Both the position numbers and the translations under genes were made by a program. 64,000 bases of DNA, from contig JBAYTR010000003.1 in assembly GCA_041675505.1 (NCBI GenBank), positions 1 through 64,000 of the forward strand, given 5' to 3'. The notes beneath the pieces were generated by a model. It was not told the origin of the DNA. It ran no database searches and worked only from the letters and a program-made list of their open reading frames with translations. Position 1 is the first letter of the stretch. The number at the start of each line of letters is the position of its first letter. Source of the DNA: JAGPCK01 sp041675505. GTDB taxonomy: Bacteria; Bacteroidota; Bacteroidia; UKL13-3. Below are positions 1 to 8,892 of the stretch, one piece after another.

Positions 1-560
1 ACCTGCCACATTGGGTATGGTATCCATATAGGTACCAGATGAGGTGTAAGTATTACCCACCCAGGTGTAACTATCGCATGCTGTTACATTTTGTGAAGAA
101 GAAGTATTCTTAATGGTAAGATTCAGTGTCATTATACTATCGCAACCAGCAGTATTTGGAATGGTATCTATAAAGATACCCGATGTGGTGTAAGTATTAC
201 CCAACCAGATGTAACTATCGCAAGCCGTTACATTTTGCGAAGAAGAGGAAGCGTTTTTAATGGTAAGATTAAGTGTCATTACACTATCGCAACCTGCCGC
301 ATTAGGAATGGTATCCATATAGATGCCTGATGTGGTGTAAGTATTACCCTGCCAAATGTAACTATCGCAGGCAGCTGTGTTTTGTGAAGAAGATGTTGTA
401 TTCTTAATAGTGAGATTTAATGTCATCACACTATCGCAACCTGCCGCATTAGGAATAGTATCCATGTAGATACCCGATGTGGTGTAAGTATTACCCAGCC
501 AAGTGTAACTATTGCAGGCCGTTACATTTTGTGAAGAATAAGTACTACTGTTAACGGTTA
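1..560 (-). repeat. Coding tandem repeat, about 144-147-bp unit, at least 4 copies
   Basis: Four units encoding TACDSYTW-type modules lie at about 60-100, 205-245, 350-390 and 495-540 and continue past the left edge. They are unrelated in sequence to the propeller repeats in the same protein but have nearly the same period. Copies are nearly identical, which suggests recent duplication or homogenisation. Confidence 0.8.
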
Positions 561-2931
561 ACAAAGCCGAACTACTTGTAATATTTGTGCCGCAATCACC
601 TATTACAATGCACCTATATGTATATCCATTCATATTTGCAGTTGCTGAGGTAATTTGCATAGTGGGGGTAGTTACATTGGAATAAATTCCGCTATTGGTC
701 AGATTAGTAAATCCTGTCCCGGTGTTTTGTTGCCACTGATAATTGGTTGCATTGGAAGCAGCAATACTGAAGGAGGTGTAATTGCCTGAACAAACCGTTC
801 TGTTACCGGGACCAACTGTTATAAGAGCTCCAAGAGAGAACGCAGTAAAAGACAGGTAAGAACTACTTCCTTGAATGGAGGAGAAGCCCCCCCCGGCATA
901 CAACTTGTTGCCTGTGGCAACAAGGATATTTACATAGCTGTCGGCATTGGGGTTCCATGTAGTAGCAAGCCCTGAATTTGTATTTAACGCAGCAATACGG
1001 TTTCTTGACTGCCCGCCAATGGAGGTGAAATATCCCCCGATATATATTGTGCTTCCAGTCACTGCTAGGGCAGTAACTTCGTTGTTTGCATTGGGGTTCC
1101 ACGTGGTGGCAATTCCATTGCTTTCATCTAATGAAGCAATGCGGTTTCTTGACTGCCCGCCAATAGAGCTGAACCTACCTCCGGCATATACGATGCTGTT
1201 GCTTACAACGATGGAATAAACATTGTCGTTTGCATTTGGATTCCAGTTGGTGGCAAGCCCGGTATTTGCATCTAAAGCTGCAATACGATTTCTTATTTGC
1301 CCGCCAATAGTTGTAAACCATCCTCCAGCATAAACGGTACTGCCGCTTACAGCGAGAGTATACACAAGGTTATTTGCATCGGGGTTCCAGGATGAAGCAA
1401 TCCCTGTGTTTACACTTAATGCTGCAGCACGGTTTCTTGTTTGCCCGCCTATAGAGGTGAACCTACCACCGACATATATAGTGCTGCCACCCACAGCTAG
1501 GGCAAAAACATGGTTGTTTGCATTTGGGTTCCATGGGGTGGCGATCCCTGTGCCGGCATCTAATGCTGCAATATAGTTCCGGATGGAGTCGCCAACCATA
1601 GTGAAGTACCCCCCGGCATATATGGTGTTGCCGTTCAAAACAAGGGATTGAATATTACCATTTGCACTAGGGTTCCATGGGGTGGCAATCCCGGTGTTTG
1701 CATCTAATGCTGCAATGTAGTTTCTTGTTTGCCCGCCAATGAAGGTGAACGCTCCCCCTGCATATACCTTGCTACCGCTCACCGCAAGGGCATAAACACT
1801 ATTATTTGGATTAGGGTTCCATGCCTTGGCAATTCCGGTACTTGTATCTATGGCTGCAATATATTTTCTTGTTTGCCCTCCCAAGGAAGTGAAGCTTCCC
1901 CCTGTATATACCTTGCTGCCGCTCACCGCAAGGGCAAGAACAGTGTTGTTTGCGTTGGGGTTCCAGGCAGTAGCAAGACCTGTGGATGCATCTAACGCTG
2001 CTATCCGGCTTCTTGTTTGTCCGCCAATGGAGGTAAACCACCCTCCGGCATATACGATATTCCCGTTCACAGCGAGGGAATAAACTCTTAAGTTTGCATT
2101 GGGATTCCAAGAGGTTGCAACACCGGTATTTGTATCTAAGCCCGCAATATAGCCTCTTGCTTGTCCGCCAATGGAAGTAAAATCCCCCCCGGCATATACG
2201 GTGCTACCGCTAACAGCGAGTGTGCGAACAGCGCTATTAGCGTTGGGGTTCCAAGAGGTAGCAAGCCCTGTGCCGGTATCTATTGCTGCAATATTGATTC
2301 TTGCTTGTCCGCCAATGGAGGTGAAACTACCACCGGCATATACAGTGCTACCATTCACAGCGAGGCTTAAAATATTTCCGCTTACATTTGGATTCCAAGC
2401 TGTGGCAAGTCCGGTACTTGTATTTAATGCTGCAATACGGTTTCTTGTTTGACCGCCAATGGAGGAGAAAAATCCTCCTACATATAGGGTGCTGCCACTG
2501 ATAGCAAGAGAATAAACAAAGTCATTTGGGGCTGGGTTCCAGGAGGTAACCTGTCCGCTGGAATTGATGTGCGCTATACGGTTTCGTACAGAGTCTCCTA
2601 CCTGAGTGAAATCTCCGCCAATGTAATGTCCCCCATTACCATCCGGAACAGAGGTGCGAATATTTCCATTAACCACCGGCCAGGCTACTTCTGCTTGCTC
2701 GCTGGCAGTATCAAGTAAGGCACCTTGAGATTTGTACACATTAACGGCAGTGAAATTTCCGGCTATGTATATAAGAGTATTAACTGAATCGAAAACTGAC
2801 GCATTAACATTTCCATTGGTTGAATAAATGCGGGAAAGTGGAGCATTGCATTGTGCATGAACTGAATTGTTCAGTAATAATTGACAACACAGCATTAAGA
2901 TAAGTGCTTTGAGTGTAAATAGGCTTCTCAT
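1..2931 (-). CDS. Large secreted repeat protein, 5' part only (runs off left edge)
   Basis: The reading frame is open from the ATG at 2931-2929 to base 1, 977 codons with no stop, so the gene is cut by the window edge. It begins with a signal peptide (about residues 1-26, ending SVHA before QC). About a dozen repeats of roughly 48 residues follow, with the core GGQTRNRIAALNTSTG then AWNPN and VYxGGxFTSIGG, which look like delta-60/WD-type beta-propeller blades. After these comes one Ig/PKD-like domain (about 690-785), then at least four Cys-containing repeats of about 48 residues with the core TACDSYTWxGNTYTTSG. Such repeats are common in Bacteroidota surface proteins ending in a T9SS sorting domain, but that end is not visible here. 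Likely exported to the cell surface; the ligand is unknown. The many short plus-strand open frames over this gene are shadows of the repeats. Confidence 0.85.
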   Translation of the reverse strand, partial: MRSLFTLKALILMLCCQLLLNNSVHAQCNAPLSRIYSTNGNVNASVFDSVNTLIYIAGNFTAVNVYKSQGALLDTASEQAEVAWPVVNGNIRTSVPDGNGGHYIGGDFTQVGDSVRNRIAHINSSGQVTSWNPAPNDFVYSLAISGSTLYVGGFFSSIGGQTRNRIAALNTSTGLATAWNPNVSGNILSLAVNGSTVYAGGSFTSIGGQARINIAAIDTGTGLATSWNPNANSAVRTLAVSGSTVYAGGDFTSIGGQARGYIAGLDTNTGVATSWNPNANLRVYSLAVNGNIVYAGGWFTSIGGQTRSRIAALDASTGLATAWNPNANNTVLALAVSGSKVYTGGSFTSLGGQTRKYIAAIDTSTGIAKAWNPNPNNSVYALAVSGSKVYAGGAFTFIGGQTRNYIAALDANTGIATPWNPSANGNIQSLVLNGNTIYAGGYFTMVGDSIRNYIAALDAGTGIATPWNPNANNHVFALAVGGSTIYVGGRFTSIGGQTRNRAAALSVNTGIASSWNPDANNLVYTLAVSGSTVYAGGWFTTIGGQIRNRIAALDANTGLATNWNPNANDNVYSIVVSNSIVYAGGRFSSIGGQSRNRIASLDESNGIATTWNPNANNEVTALAVTGSTIYIGGYFTSIGGQSRNRIAALNTNSGLATTWNPNADSYVNILVATGNKLYAGGGFSSIQGSSSYLSFTAFSLGALITVGPGNRTVCSGNYTSFSIAASNATNYQWQQNTGTGFTNLTNSGIYSNVTTPTMQITSATANMNGYTYRCIVIGDCGTNITSSSALLTVNSSTYSSQNVTACNSYTWLGNTYTTSGIYMDTIPNAAGCDSVMTLNLTIKNTTSSSQNTAACDSYIWQGNTYTTSGIYMDTIPNAAGCDSVMTLNLTIKNASSSSQNVTACDSYIWLGNTYTTSGIFIDTIPNTAGCDSIMTLNLTIKNTSSSQNVTACDSYTWVGNTYTSSGTYMDTIPNVAG
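900..2640 (-). repeat. Coding tandem repeat, about 144-bp unit, about 12 copies
   Basis: The motif encoding GGQTRNRIAAL recurs about every 144 bp (complement seen near 1013, 1155, 1298, 1445, 1590, 1735, 1880, 2020, 2165, 2310, 2455 and 2600). Copies diverge at synonymous and some coding positions but keep the length of 48 codons, as expected of propeller blades under selection. Confidence 0.8.
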
Positions 2932-3321
2932 ATTTTATTACTAATTATTACTCTGTTTGTAGAGAGGTGTTAATGACTTCTCAAATATATAAAATTCTCA
3001 AATACATCTGTCTTTTGGTTAACGTTTTTGTGTGGCCCATGTATAGCTTGATTCACCACAGCAGTTGCTTTTGCTATTTATTTTGATGTAGTGCTTTAGA
3101 AAGTGTTACAAAACGTGTGAATGGAGTTTATCCTTACTCCCGCATATCTACTGTAGCAATTTAAATGCTCTGTGGTATGGCGAGGACGCCAACCACGGAC
3201 AGAATGGAAGATGAGCTGCAACCTGAACGGAATCTATTGCGTGACAAAAAGTACTTGTCAAGAGGAAAGAAAGTGAGATTAGATTTTTCATAAAGTATCG
3301 CCAACCTCTGAAAGAATCACC
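2932..3321. other. Intergenic, 390 bp; contains one palindromic element
   Basis: No convincing coding frame. It holds the promoter side of the large repeat protein (AT-rich, 2932-3010) and one copy of the interspersed palindrome at 3168-3204. Nothing else recognised. Confidence 0.5.
3168..3204. repeat. Interspersed palindromic element, copy 1
   Basis: Core reads TGGTATGGCGAGGACGCC followed by AACCACGGACAGAA. GGCG and CGCC pair around GAGGA, flanked by TGGT/ACCA, to form a hairpin. The same core occurs at 4428-4463 and 8854-8890. Resembles the REP-like palindromes found between Bacteroidota genes. Confidence 0.65.
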
Positions 3322-4056
3322 TTAATTAAGGGCAAATGAATTTCCTTCACAAAGCATATAAGTCCCTTTAGGTAATTTGAGGACTTTGTTATTTTTTAAT
3401 ACAATCTCAAAGTCAGAAAAATGTGCCAGAGAATTTTCCTTATGCACTTCGCAGAATAAGTCATCCTTGGTAATGTTTTTGGGTACCGCAACTAAACTTA
3501 TTTTGTCTTTTATCATATTACTATTATTCATACCCGTATTATCATTTAATTTCTGATTAACAGATCTATAATAAACCACTGATTTTTTCTTTTGAGGGCA
3601 ATAAAATTCGCAAGGCTTATTATTATTGTCAGCTGATTTAAGGCTAATTTGAATTATTGAATCAAAAACATCAATCAATTTTGAATTTTTCAAGTCGATT
3701 AAATAATAGTTCTCGTGCACCTTTTCAAAGCTAAAAGTCACTTTGTCCTGAGTTCTTGTCAAACTTCCGGTACATCCAACTACGGTAAATTCGTCATTTG
3801 TCGGACCTGTTGCTTGTGTGATTGTACTCAGTCTAATGTTGTTTGCTGTGTCAATTTTTAACTTATAACCACTGCCGTCAAAAGCCCTTTTGTTTATTAA
3901 GATTGATGAAACGGAGTTGGGTAATAATGGTTTATTTGAGAATGAAATTGACTCATCATTTTTGAGCAAATAAGCTTTAAGGCCTTTTTTTGATATGCTA
4001 AAAGCTAAAATTGTGAAGGCAATGAAACATGCAACTAGAAGTTTTGAAGTTTTCAT
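3322..4056 (-). CDS. Hypothetical exported or membrane-anchored protein, 244 aa
   Basis: Family not recognised. An N-terminal hydrophobic segment (about residues 7-20) after MKTSK suggests a signal peptide or anchor; the rest is hydrophilic and rich in Lys, Asn and Asp with five scattered cysteines outside the leader. The C-terminal part has short beta-rich segments. The next gene upstream on the same strand (4075-4332) ends 18 bp before this start, so the two are probably cotranscribed. Function unknown. Confidence 0.6.
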   Translation of the reverse strand: MKTSKLLVACFIAFTILAFSISKKGLKAYLLKNDESISFSNKPLLPNSVSSILINKRAFDGSGYKLKIDTANNIRLSTITQATGPTNDEFTVVGCTGSLTRTQDKVTFSFEKVHENYYLIDLKNSKLIDVFDSIIQISLKSADNNNKPCEFYCPQKKKSVVYYRSVNQKLNDNTGMNNSNMIKDKISLVAVPKNITKDDLFCEVHKENSLAHFSDFEIVLKNNKVLKLPKGTYMLCEGNSFALN

Positions 4057-4074
4057 ATGTACAGGATGGTTGAC

Positions 4075-4332
4075 TTAGTTTTGCCTTTTTTGCAACATTT
4101 GCCAAGCCTGTTTCAGCAACATGAAGGTGGCAAACGCATATATCATCAACATAAAGGTTGTTCTGGCACCCGGTGTAATAATAATCCACATACCTACAAA
4201 TAACCAAATGATGATTTTAACTGCAAGGAAAAATTTTGGGTATTGAGCATTTTTTGCTATAAAAAAATAATTCAACAGGCTAAATGCCAACAGCAGAAAA
4301 AATGCTATATGAAAGTGAATGTCCATACTCAA
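4075..4332 (-). CDS. Small integral membrane protein, 85 aa
   Basis: Three hydrophobic segments can be seen (about residues 7-26, 32-52 and 57-74), with a basic C-terminus (QKRQN). No enzymatic motif. Start taken at ATG 4332; a second ATG two codons later is possible. It lies just upstream of the 244-aa exported protein, suggesting a two-gene unit. Function unknown. Confidence 0.6.
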   Translation of the reverse strand: MSMDIHFHIAFFLLLAFSLLNYFFIAKNAQYPKFFLAVKIIIWLFVGMWIIITPGARTTFMLMIYAFATFMLLKQAWQMLQKRQN

Positions 4333-4427
4333 AAGTATAAAATTATTTACAAAATATAGAAATTATAGATGAAGGAACAGCTTTTAAATGCGGTTGCTTG
4401 CACATCAAAAATACTCACTATTGGCTA

Positions 4428-4463
4428 CTCAGTGGTATGGCGGGACGCCAACCAAGGGCAGAA
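4428..4463. repeat. Interspersed palindromic element, copy 2
   Basis: Core CTCAGTGGTATGGCGGGACG then CCAACCAAGGGCAGAA. It ends 2 bp beyond the stop codon of the gene at 4466-5128. Similarity to copy 3 extends about 55 bp to the left (4370-4427 compared with 8799-8853), so the full element is about 90 bp. Confidence 0.65.
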
Positions 4464-4465
4464 GA

Positions 4466-5128
4466 CTATAGTCCCCTCAGTTTAAAATATAATTTTCCGT
4501 TTTGGGGAGTTGACTTTAACATCGAATCAATTGCAGAAAAACTGTAAAAATATAATGTTCGGAAACGGTATGAATCTTTTGTGGAATTAAAAATGGGATA
4601 GAAGGGCCATTGTAATTCAAACGTAATTGAATCCTGATAGATGTGCCCTAAAAATTTTGTGTGGCTGTACCCGGATTTGACACCGGTTTCAAACGAAACC
4701 TTATTTTCCTTGTAAAAAATGTTTGACCCTGTCGATAAATCAGCCTGTTCAGGGTGCAAATAGTTCTGCGCCCTATTGGTAAATATTTTTTTAATACTTA
4801 TGTCAATTTGTTTCTTCTCTCTGCAAACCAAACTGGTGTAGAAGATACTGTCAAGTGAAGAAAAGTAAAGAAAACTAAGTTTAGTGGTATATTCTGTATT
4901 CACAACATTTGTGCCCTTAGGCATGCACTCCATTGGCTCACCCTCAAATGTTTCACCGTTAATTTTTGACATCGTTTTAGCAAGTTCCAGCATTTCGGGC
5001 ATGAGTGCTATCGAATCCAGACCATTGTCATATATATAAATGCCATCGTTCCTGATCTTATTTTTGGATGTAAATACGAAAGAAGAACTAAGTAATACAA
5101 TTGCAATATATTTTAAAGCTTTAGTCAT
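4466..5128 (-). CDS. Hypothetical exported protein, 220 aa
   Basis: Family not recognised. Residues 1-20 (MTKALKYIAIVLLSSSFVFT) form a signal peptide; no lipobox cysteine. The mature part is hydrophilic and aromatic-rich, with a Tyr/Phe-rich C-terminal third, compatible with an all-beta periplasmic or surface domain. The stop codon is followed 2 bp later by a palindromic element that may act as its transcript end. Confidence 0.55.
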   Translation of the reverse strand: MTKALKYIAIVLLSSSFVFTSKNKIRNDGIYIYDNGLDSIALMPEMLELAKTMSKINGETFEGEPMECMPKGTNVVNTEYTTKLSFLYFSSLDSIFYTSLVCREKKQIDISIKKIFTNRAQNYLHPEQADLSTGSNIFYKENKVSFETGVKSGYSHTKFLGHIYQDSITFELQWPFYPIFNSTKDSYRFRTLYFYSFSAIDSMLKSTPQNGKLYFKLRGL

Positions 5129-5217
5129 ACTTGTTGGTATTTATGGTGTAGATGAGCACCATTTCAAATCTCCATCTACTATTTTTTTTCATAAAATACA
5201 GTTAGCCACTTACAGAA

Positions 5218-6699
5218 TTAATTTAATCCATGTTTTATAGCATACACATGCAACATTTTATCCTGCTCTATAACGTAAATACGGTCACCCTCAACATAGG
5301 CGCTTGATTTGTTGCATATCATAAAATTATAGGTGTTGTAGTATTCTACCTGCTTCATATTTTCATCAAAAATGGTAGTATAAAAGTTACTGCTTCTGTT
5401 GTTTGGGCCGGAAGGTAAAATAGTAACTACAGGGTATTTGTTGTTTATATAACCATCAAAACCATAAACAAGATGATGGTTGAATATTCTGGCTGTATCG
5501 GCCTTGATTTCCGGTAAATGAAACGTGTAGTAATTCCATGCACACTTTTTGAAATCATAATACACATTCTGCGACATAAACCACAGTTTATTATCTGAAA
5601 CAAAGGACCAATTTAAATATGAAGGATATATACCGCTGCCTTTATCTACAGTTTTTACTAAGGGGCTTATTCCTGTTGCTATCTTCTTTGAGAACTCAAA
5701 TATGTGTTTTTGTTTATTCAGTTTCAGTTCACATAAATAGTATTTCTGCTTCATAGGCTCGGGATTTTCTACCGTCAGATACATCTTATCCTTTTTTACC
5801 ATAAAGCAATACTTGCCAAAAAAAGTGTGTGGCCAATTTTTTTCATCGTCAATTTCTGCATATCCCTTTTGTTTTATACGGTATATGTTGACCAAGTTGC
5901 CATTTACATATTGTACAGTGAAATACACCGGTATAAACCGAATATTTGATACACTACTTTTAGGATCTTTTTCAATTGTTGGCTTATAAAATGAGTACAA
6001 CACATATAGATAACCATTGTCGCACCAATAATCAGCCATTTCAACAGGAGGGAAATATACGTTGGGATCTTCGTATGCTTTTTTAATGTCTCTGATGGCG
6101 GAGGTATCTCCGGTTAGGATGGTTAATACACTGTCAAGAGGTAAGTCTTTTGTGCGAATAGTGTATTGTATGGAGTCGTTAATAACCGTTAACTCATGTA
6201 GTTTTGTGTTAAAGATTAAAATGTTGTTATCAATCTTACTAATCTTTGCTCTGGATAGAAGGGGCGAGATTTTTTTAATGGGGATGGTTTTAACTTCATA
6301 AAAATCTGTAAAGTGTTGCCTGATGCTGTCAATATACACAGGGATTTCAGCCAGGCGGCACTTGAATACAGCTTTCCCCGTGTTGTTTAGAAAATACAGT
6401 ACATTAGTATTGCTAGTGGTAAACTCTTTTTTAGTTTGGTGAAAATTATACCTCTTGCGGTCAAGGTTTAAAAGGGTATCAATAAAGTAGTCGAACTCTG
6501 TACTGTCGAGATTACCGTCAACGTACACATCAGGTCTGATGAAATAGGGCAACTGCTCAATAGCTGCAGCCATATGCAAACAGCTGCTGCAATCGCGTGC
6601 AGTTAAGAATATTTTGCAATCGTACCGTGCAGTAACCTGCAGGCTCCACATAAAAAGAAAAATGAGGAGTAATTTAATTAAAGGGAAGAAGTTTTTCAT
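5218..6699 (-). CDS. Exported protein with N-terminal CxxC thioredoxin-like segment, 493 aa
   Basis: Signal peptide at about 1-24. Residues 28-60 read CKIFLTARDCSSCLHMAAAI, a beta strand followed by a CSSC redox-type motif (37-40) as in thioredoxin-fold proteins. The remaining 400 residues are beta-rich with repeated short strands and aromatic turns, which suggests a propeller-like domain of the 6-bladed type common in Bacteroidota. The next gene downstream in the window (380 aa, 6870-8012) is also redox-like. I infer an envelope protein that senses or exchanges thiols; the substrate is unknown. Confidence 0.6.
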   Translation of the reverse strand: MKNFFPLIKLLLIFLFMWSLQVTARYDCKIFLTARDCSSCLHMAAAIEQLPYFIRPDVYVDGNLDSTEFDYFIDTLLNLDRKRYNFHQTKKEFTTSNTNVLYFLNNTGKAVFKCRLAEIPVYIDSIRQHFTDFYEVKTIPIKKISPLLSRAKISKIDNNILIFNTKLHELTVINDSIQYTIRTKDLPLDSVLTILTGDTSAIRDIKKAYEDPNVYFPPVEMADYWCDNGYLYVLYSFYKPTIEKDPKSSVSNIRFIPVYFTVQYVNGNLVNIYRIKQKGYAEIDDEKNWPHTFFGKYCFMVKKDKMYLTVENPEPMKQKYYLCELKLNKQKHIFEFSKKIATGISPLVKTVDKGSGIYPSYLNWSFVSDNKLWFMSQNVYYDFKKCAWNYYTFHLPEIKADTARIFNHHLVYGFDGYINNKYPVVTILPSGPNNRSSNFYTTIFDENMKQVEYYNTYNFMICNKSSAYVEGDRIYVIEQDKMLHVYAIKHGLN

Positions 6700-6869
6700 A
6701 AATCAAATATAGAAAAACCTAACGGGAAGATATCAGAAAAGACTATTTTTTTAATGGCACAACGCTTTGTAAAGAACAGGAAGTCATTGATATTACCATG
6801 TCGGCTGAGGTGCAAATGTATTTAGAAGTGTGGGATTATTACTACAACCACGGACAGGATAAGACATAT
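6700..6869. other. Intergenic, 170 bp, with a partial match to the palindromic element
   Basis: Contains AACCACGGACAG at 6846-6857, a 12-bp match to the right end of the palindromic elements, 13 bp beyond the stop of the 6870-8012 gene. The hairpin itself is not preserved. No gene is supported here. Confidence 0.35.
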
Positions 6870-8012
6870 TCATTTAGCCATACAATCCATAATTTCTTTT
6901 CTCACCTCACTATTGTAACCGTCAATGATTTTGATAATTTTTTTCTCCCGGTTTAAGATATAGACTTTTGGGTAGCTCCTGAAGCCAAGTGAGTGTGTCA
7001 ATTTTAAAGCGTTTATACATGTGGGGTAGTTAAGCTCACGTTTTTTTTCCCAAATGCGAATACTTTCTACAGAGTCATAGGGATTAATACCAATAATGGA
7101 TAATTGTTTGCCGGTTGATTCTTTTCTTATTTTTTTGAGTTCATTGGAGAGTAAAATACAAGGTGCACATCCTATGTATCCGAAATCAAGAATAATAAAT
7201 GGAGAGGAGTCGTTATACAGATGATAGAACTTTCCGTTAGTAAATGGAAGGGTGAAGTCGGGGAATGAATCATTTATTTTAAGAGGTCGGGTAATTTCTT
7301 GTGTGCTATATTTAGTGTCTTTTTTTGTTTGTATGCGTACAGGGTGATTAAGAGGGGAAAAGAATATTGTTTTGACAAACGAGTCGTTGTTTATCTGAAG
7401 ATTTTGAATGGATAGGGAAGAATACTGGACTAAGTTCTGCCACTTCACCTCGGTCTCTATCCGGAAAGGGATTGCTGTTTTTAAGGGCACATAGATTTTT
7501 TCAGTACCGGTTATTTGCCCCATGTTATCCGACTGGTTGTATAAAGATGTTATTTGAACAGTATCACGGTTACGTATAAGGTCGGAGTGGTTTGATTGAT
7601 ATAATGACAAAGAATTTCTATTATACGTAGAAATAAAATATCTGAACACATAATCATAATATTCGTTGCTGTTTTGTATCTGCCTTTCTTTTATGGAGCT
7701 ATCATTTTCTGTATATATCATCACATTACCTAGGCTATCAATGTAGGTAGTTGTCCTCAATGTGCGATTTATTATTTTGGCTGAAAAAGGGTTGAGATTA
7801 GTGTTACTTGTATTGGTAAAGTATACCTCTTCAAAACTTACAATTGTATCAGAGGTGGTAAAAGACTTTTGTTTCTTTTCTATCAGATAGTGTCCATTCT
7901 TAATGGAGCTGCACTTTTTGTATATTTCATGAAGCAGCGTATCTGCTTGCATTTGTCCCACAGCACATATGCCATGAAAAAGAAACAAAACAGAGCAAAT
8001 TGCTTTTCTCAT
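6870..8012 (-). CDS. TlpA/redoxin-family thiol-disulfide oxidoreductase, 380 aa
   Basis: Signal peptide about 1-20. Residues 20-235 form an N-terminal domain of unknown type, as in many Bacteroidota TlpA-like proteins. The C-terminal thioredoxin fold starts at about 245 (INDSFPDFTLPFTNGK) and holds the active site GCAPC (281-285) and a Pro in SYPKVYIL (348) that fits the conserved cis-Pro. Expected to act in the periplasm on disulfides of exported proteins. It lacks the usual WCxxC tryptophan (Ile280-Gly281 instead), which is seen in divergent members. Family assignment is good; partner unknown. Confidence 0.8.
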   Translation of the reverse strand: MRKAICSVLFLFHGICAVGQMQADTLLHEIYKKCSSIKNGHYLIEKKQKSFTTSDTIVSFEEVYFTNTSNTNLNPFSAKIINRTLRTTTYIDSLGNVMIYTENDSSIKERQIQNSNEYYDYVFRYFISTYNRNSLSLYQSNHSDLIRNRDTVQITSLYNQSDNMGQITGTEKIYVPLKTAIPFRIETEVKWQNLVQYSSLSIQNLQINNDSFVKTIFFSPLNHPVRIQTKKDTKYSTQEITRPLKINDSFPDFTLPFTNGKFYHLYNDSSPFIILDFGYIGCAPCILLSNELKKIRKESTGKQLSIIGINPYDSVESIRIWEKKRELNYPTCINALKLTHSLGFRSYPKVYILNREKKIIKIIDGYNSEVRKEIMDCMAK

Positions 8013-8115
8013 TAGTTCAAATTTATAGATAATAGTTCTATCTTTTAGAAAGAACTATTATCTATTTTGATTAGTGCTTTATTCAATGGATTCTGCTTTT
8101 ACCAAAATTCTTACC

Positions 8116-8123
8116 TATTTTTG
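8116..8123 (+). promoter_or_regulatory. Putative -7 element (TATTTTTG) of the 8157 gene
   Basis: Matches the Bacteroidota sigma consensus TAnnTTTG, 33 bp upstream of the ATG at 8157. Confidence 0.45.
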
Positions 8124-8156
8124 AAAAGCTAAATAACGATTACTTACAGGGTAAGA

Positions 8157-8795
8157 ATGAAAACACCTCTGTTTCTTTTGCTATTTGTCAGTCATTCTGT
8201 ATACTGTCAAAATCTTTTGCCTGAAGGATCGTTTGAGCACACTGCTGCACGCAAACCCTCAGAGGTAATCGTTTCCGGGGAGAGGTTTTTTTATTTTCCC
8301 TTTGATAATAAAATGGAGTGGAAATATGTCAGGCCCGGTTATTACTTGTATTCTGATTCATCTACAAAGTTCAAATGCTCTGGTGGAAGTAATTGTTACC
8401 TGTTACTTACATACAATTCTATAAATCGAGAAAAGCTAATTTATAATAACACAAGCAAGATATATATAGACCTTGCTCAGCCAATTGATAGTGGCTTCCA
8501 TTATAGGATTGATGCTGATATTTTTATTTACGGAAATAATGAGCAACTTACTTTTTCTTTTGACACCATGTTTTCCTACAATCAAATACAGAATATTAAA
8601 CTTGATTTAAAGAAATTTGATAAAAGAAAGTGGATTCATGTTACCCTTAATTTTACAGCAAATTTCAGACATAACTTTCTATTTGTAGGAGAAATTCACG
8701 GTTCTCAAGATTACCAGTTCATGAGAAGAAGACTCAAAAAGAAAAGTAAGAATAGTTACGTAATACTCGACAATATAGAAATACACAAATTGTAA
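8157..8795 (+). CDS. Secreted protein with carbohydrate-binding-like (galactose-binding-type) fold, 212 aa
   Basis: Signal peptide about 1-17 (ending VYCQ). The mature chain begins NLLPEGSFEH and ends SYVILDNIEIHKL. These are the first and last strands typical of the jelly-roll modules found N-terminal to OmpA domains in Bacteroidota ('NLVPNGSFE ... YIDDVSL'). Here the module stands alone with no OmpA or sorting domain, so its attachment is unclear. It is the only plus-strand gene among minus-strand neighbours. Confidence 0.6.
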   Translation: MKTPLFLLLFVSHSVYCQNLLPEGSFEHTAARKPSEVIVSGERFFYFPFDNKMEWKYVRPGYYLYSDSSTKFKCSGGSNCYLLLTYNSINREKLIYNNTSKIYIDLAQPIDSGFHYRIDADIFIYGNNEQLTFSFDTMFSYNQIQNIKLDLKKFDKRKWIHVTLNFTANFRHNFLFVGEIHGSQDYQFMRRRLKKKSKNSYVILDNIEIHKL

Positions 8796-8853
8796 TTGAA
8801 GGAAGAGCCCTTCAGAGATGCTATCTCATCTTAATATACTTGCCGACTGACTA

Positions 8854-8890
8854 CTCAGTGGTGTGGCGGGGACGCCAACCACGGACAGAA
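8854..8890. repeat. Interspersed palindromic element, copy 3
   Basis: Core CTCAGTGGTGTGGCGGGGAC then GCCAACCACGGACAGAA, a GGCG/CGCC hairpin with outer TGGT/ACCA pairing. It ends 2 bp beyond the stop codon of the SIR2-like gene. Positions that differ from copies 1 and 2 lie mostly in the loop. Confidence 0.65.
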
Positions 8891-8892
8891 TA

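Noticed and set aside
1..560. Regular repeats that could look like a CRISPR array
   Set aside because: Units are about 144 bp, divergent in a codon-aware way, and lie inside one open frame; no short repeat/unique spacer alternation.
863..2452. Several plus- and minus-strand open frames of 60-100 codons over the propeller repeats
   Set aside because: They are shadows of the repeat-built minus-strand gene and repeat with its period.
6738..6865. Plus-strand frame reading FFNGTTLCKEQEVIDITMSA and onward, possibly a gene relic
   Set aside because: Closed by a stop just upstream, no good start, and the frame runs on into the antisense of the TlpA-like gene; could be chance.
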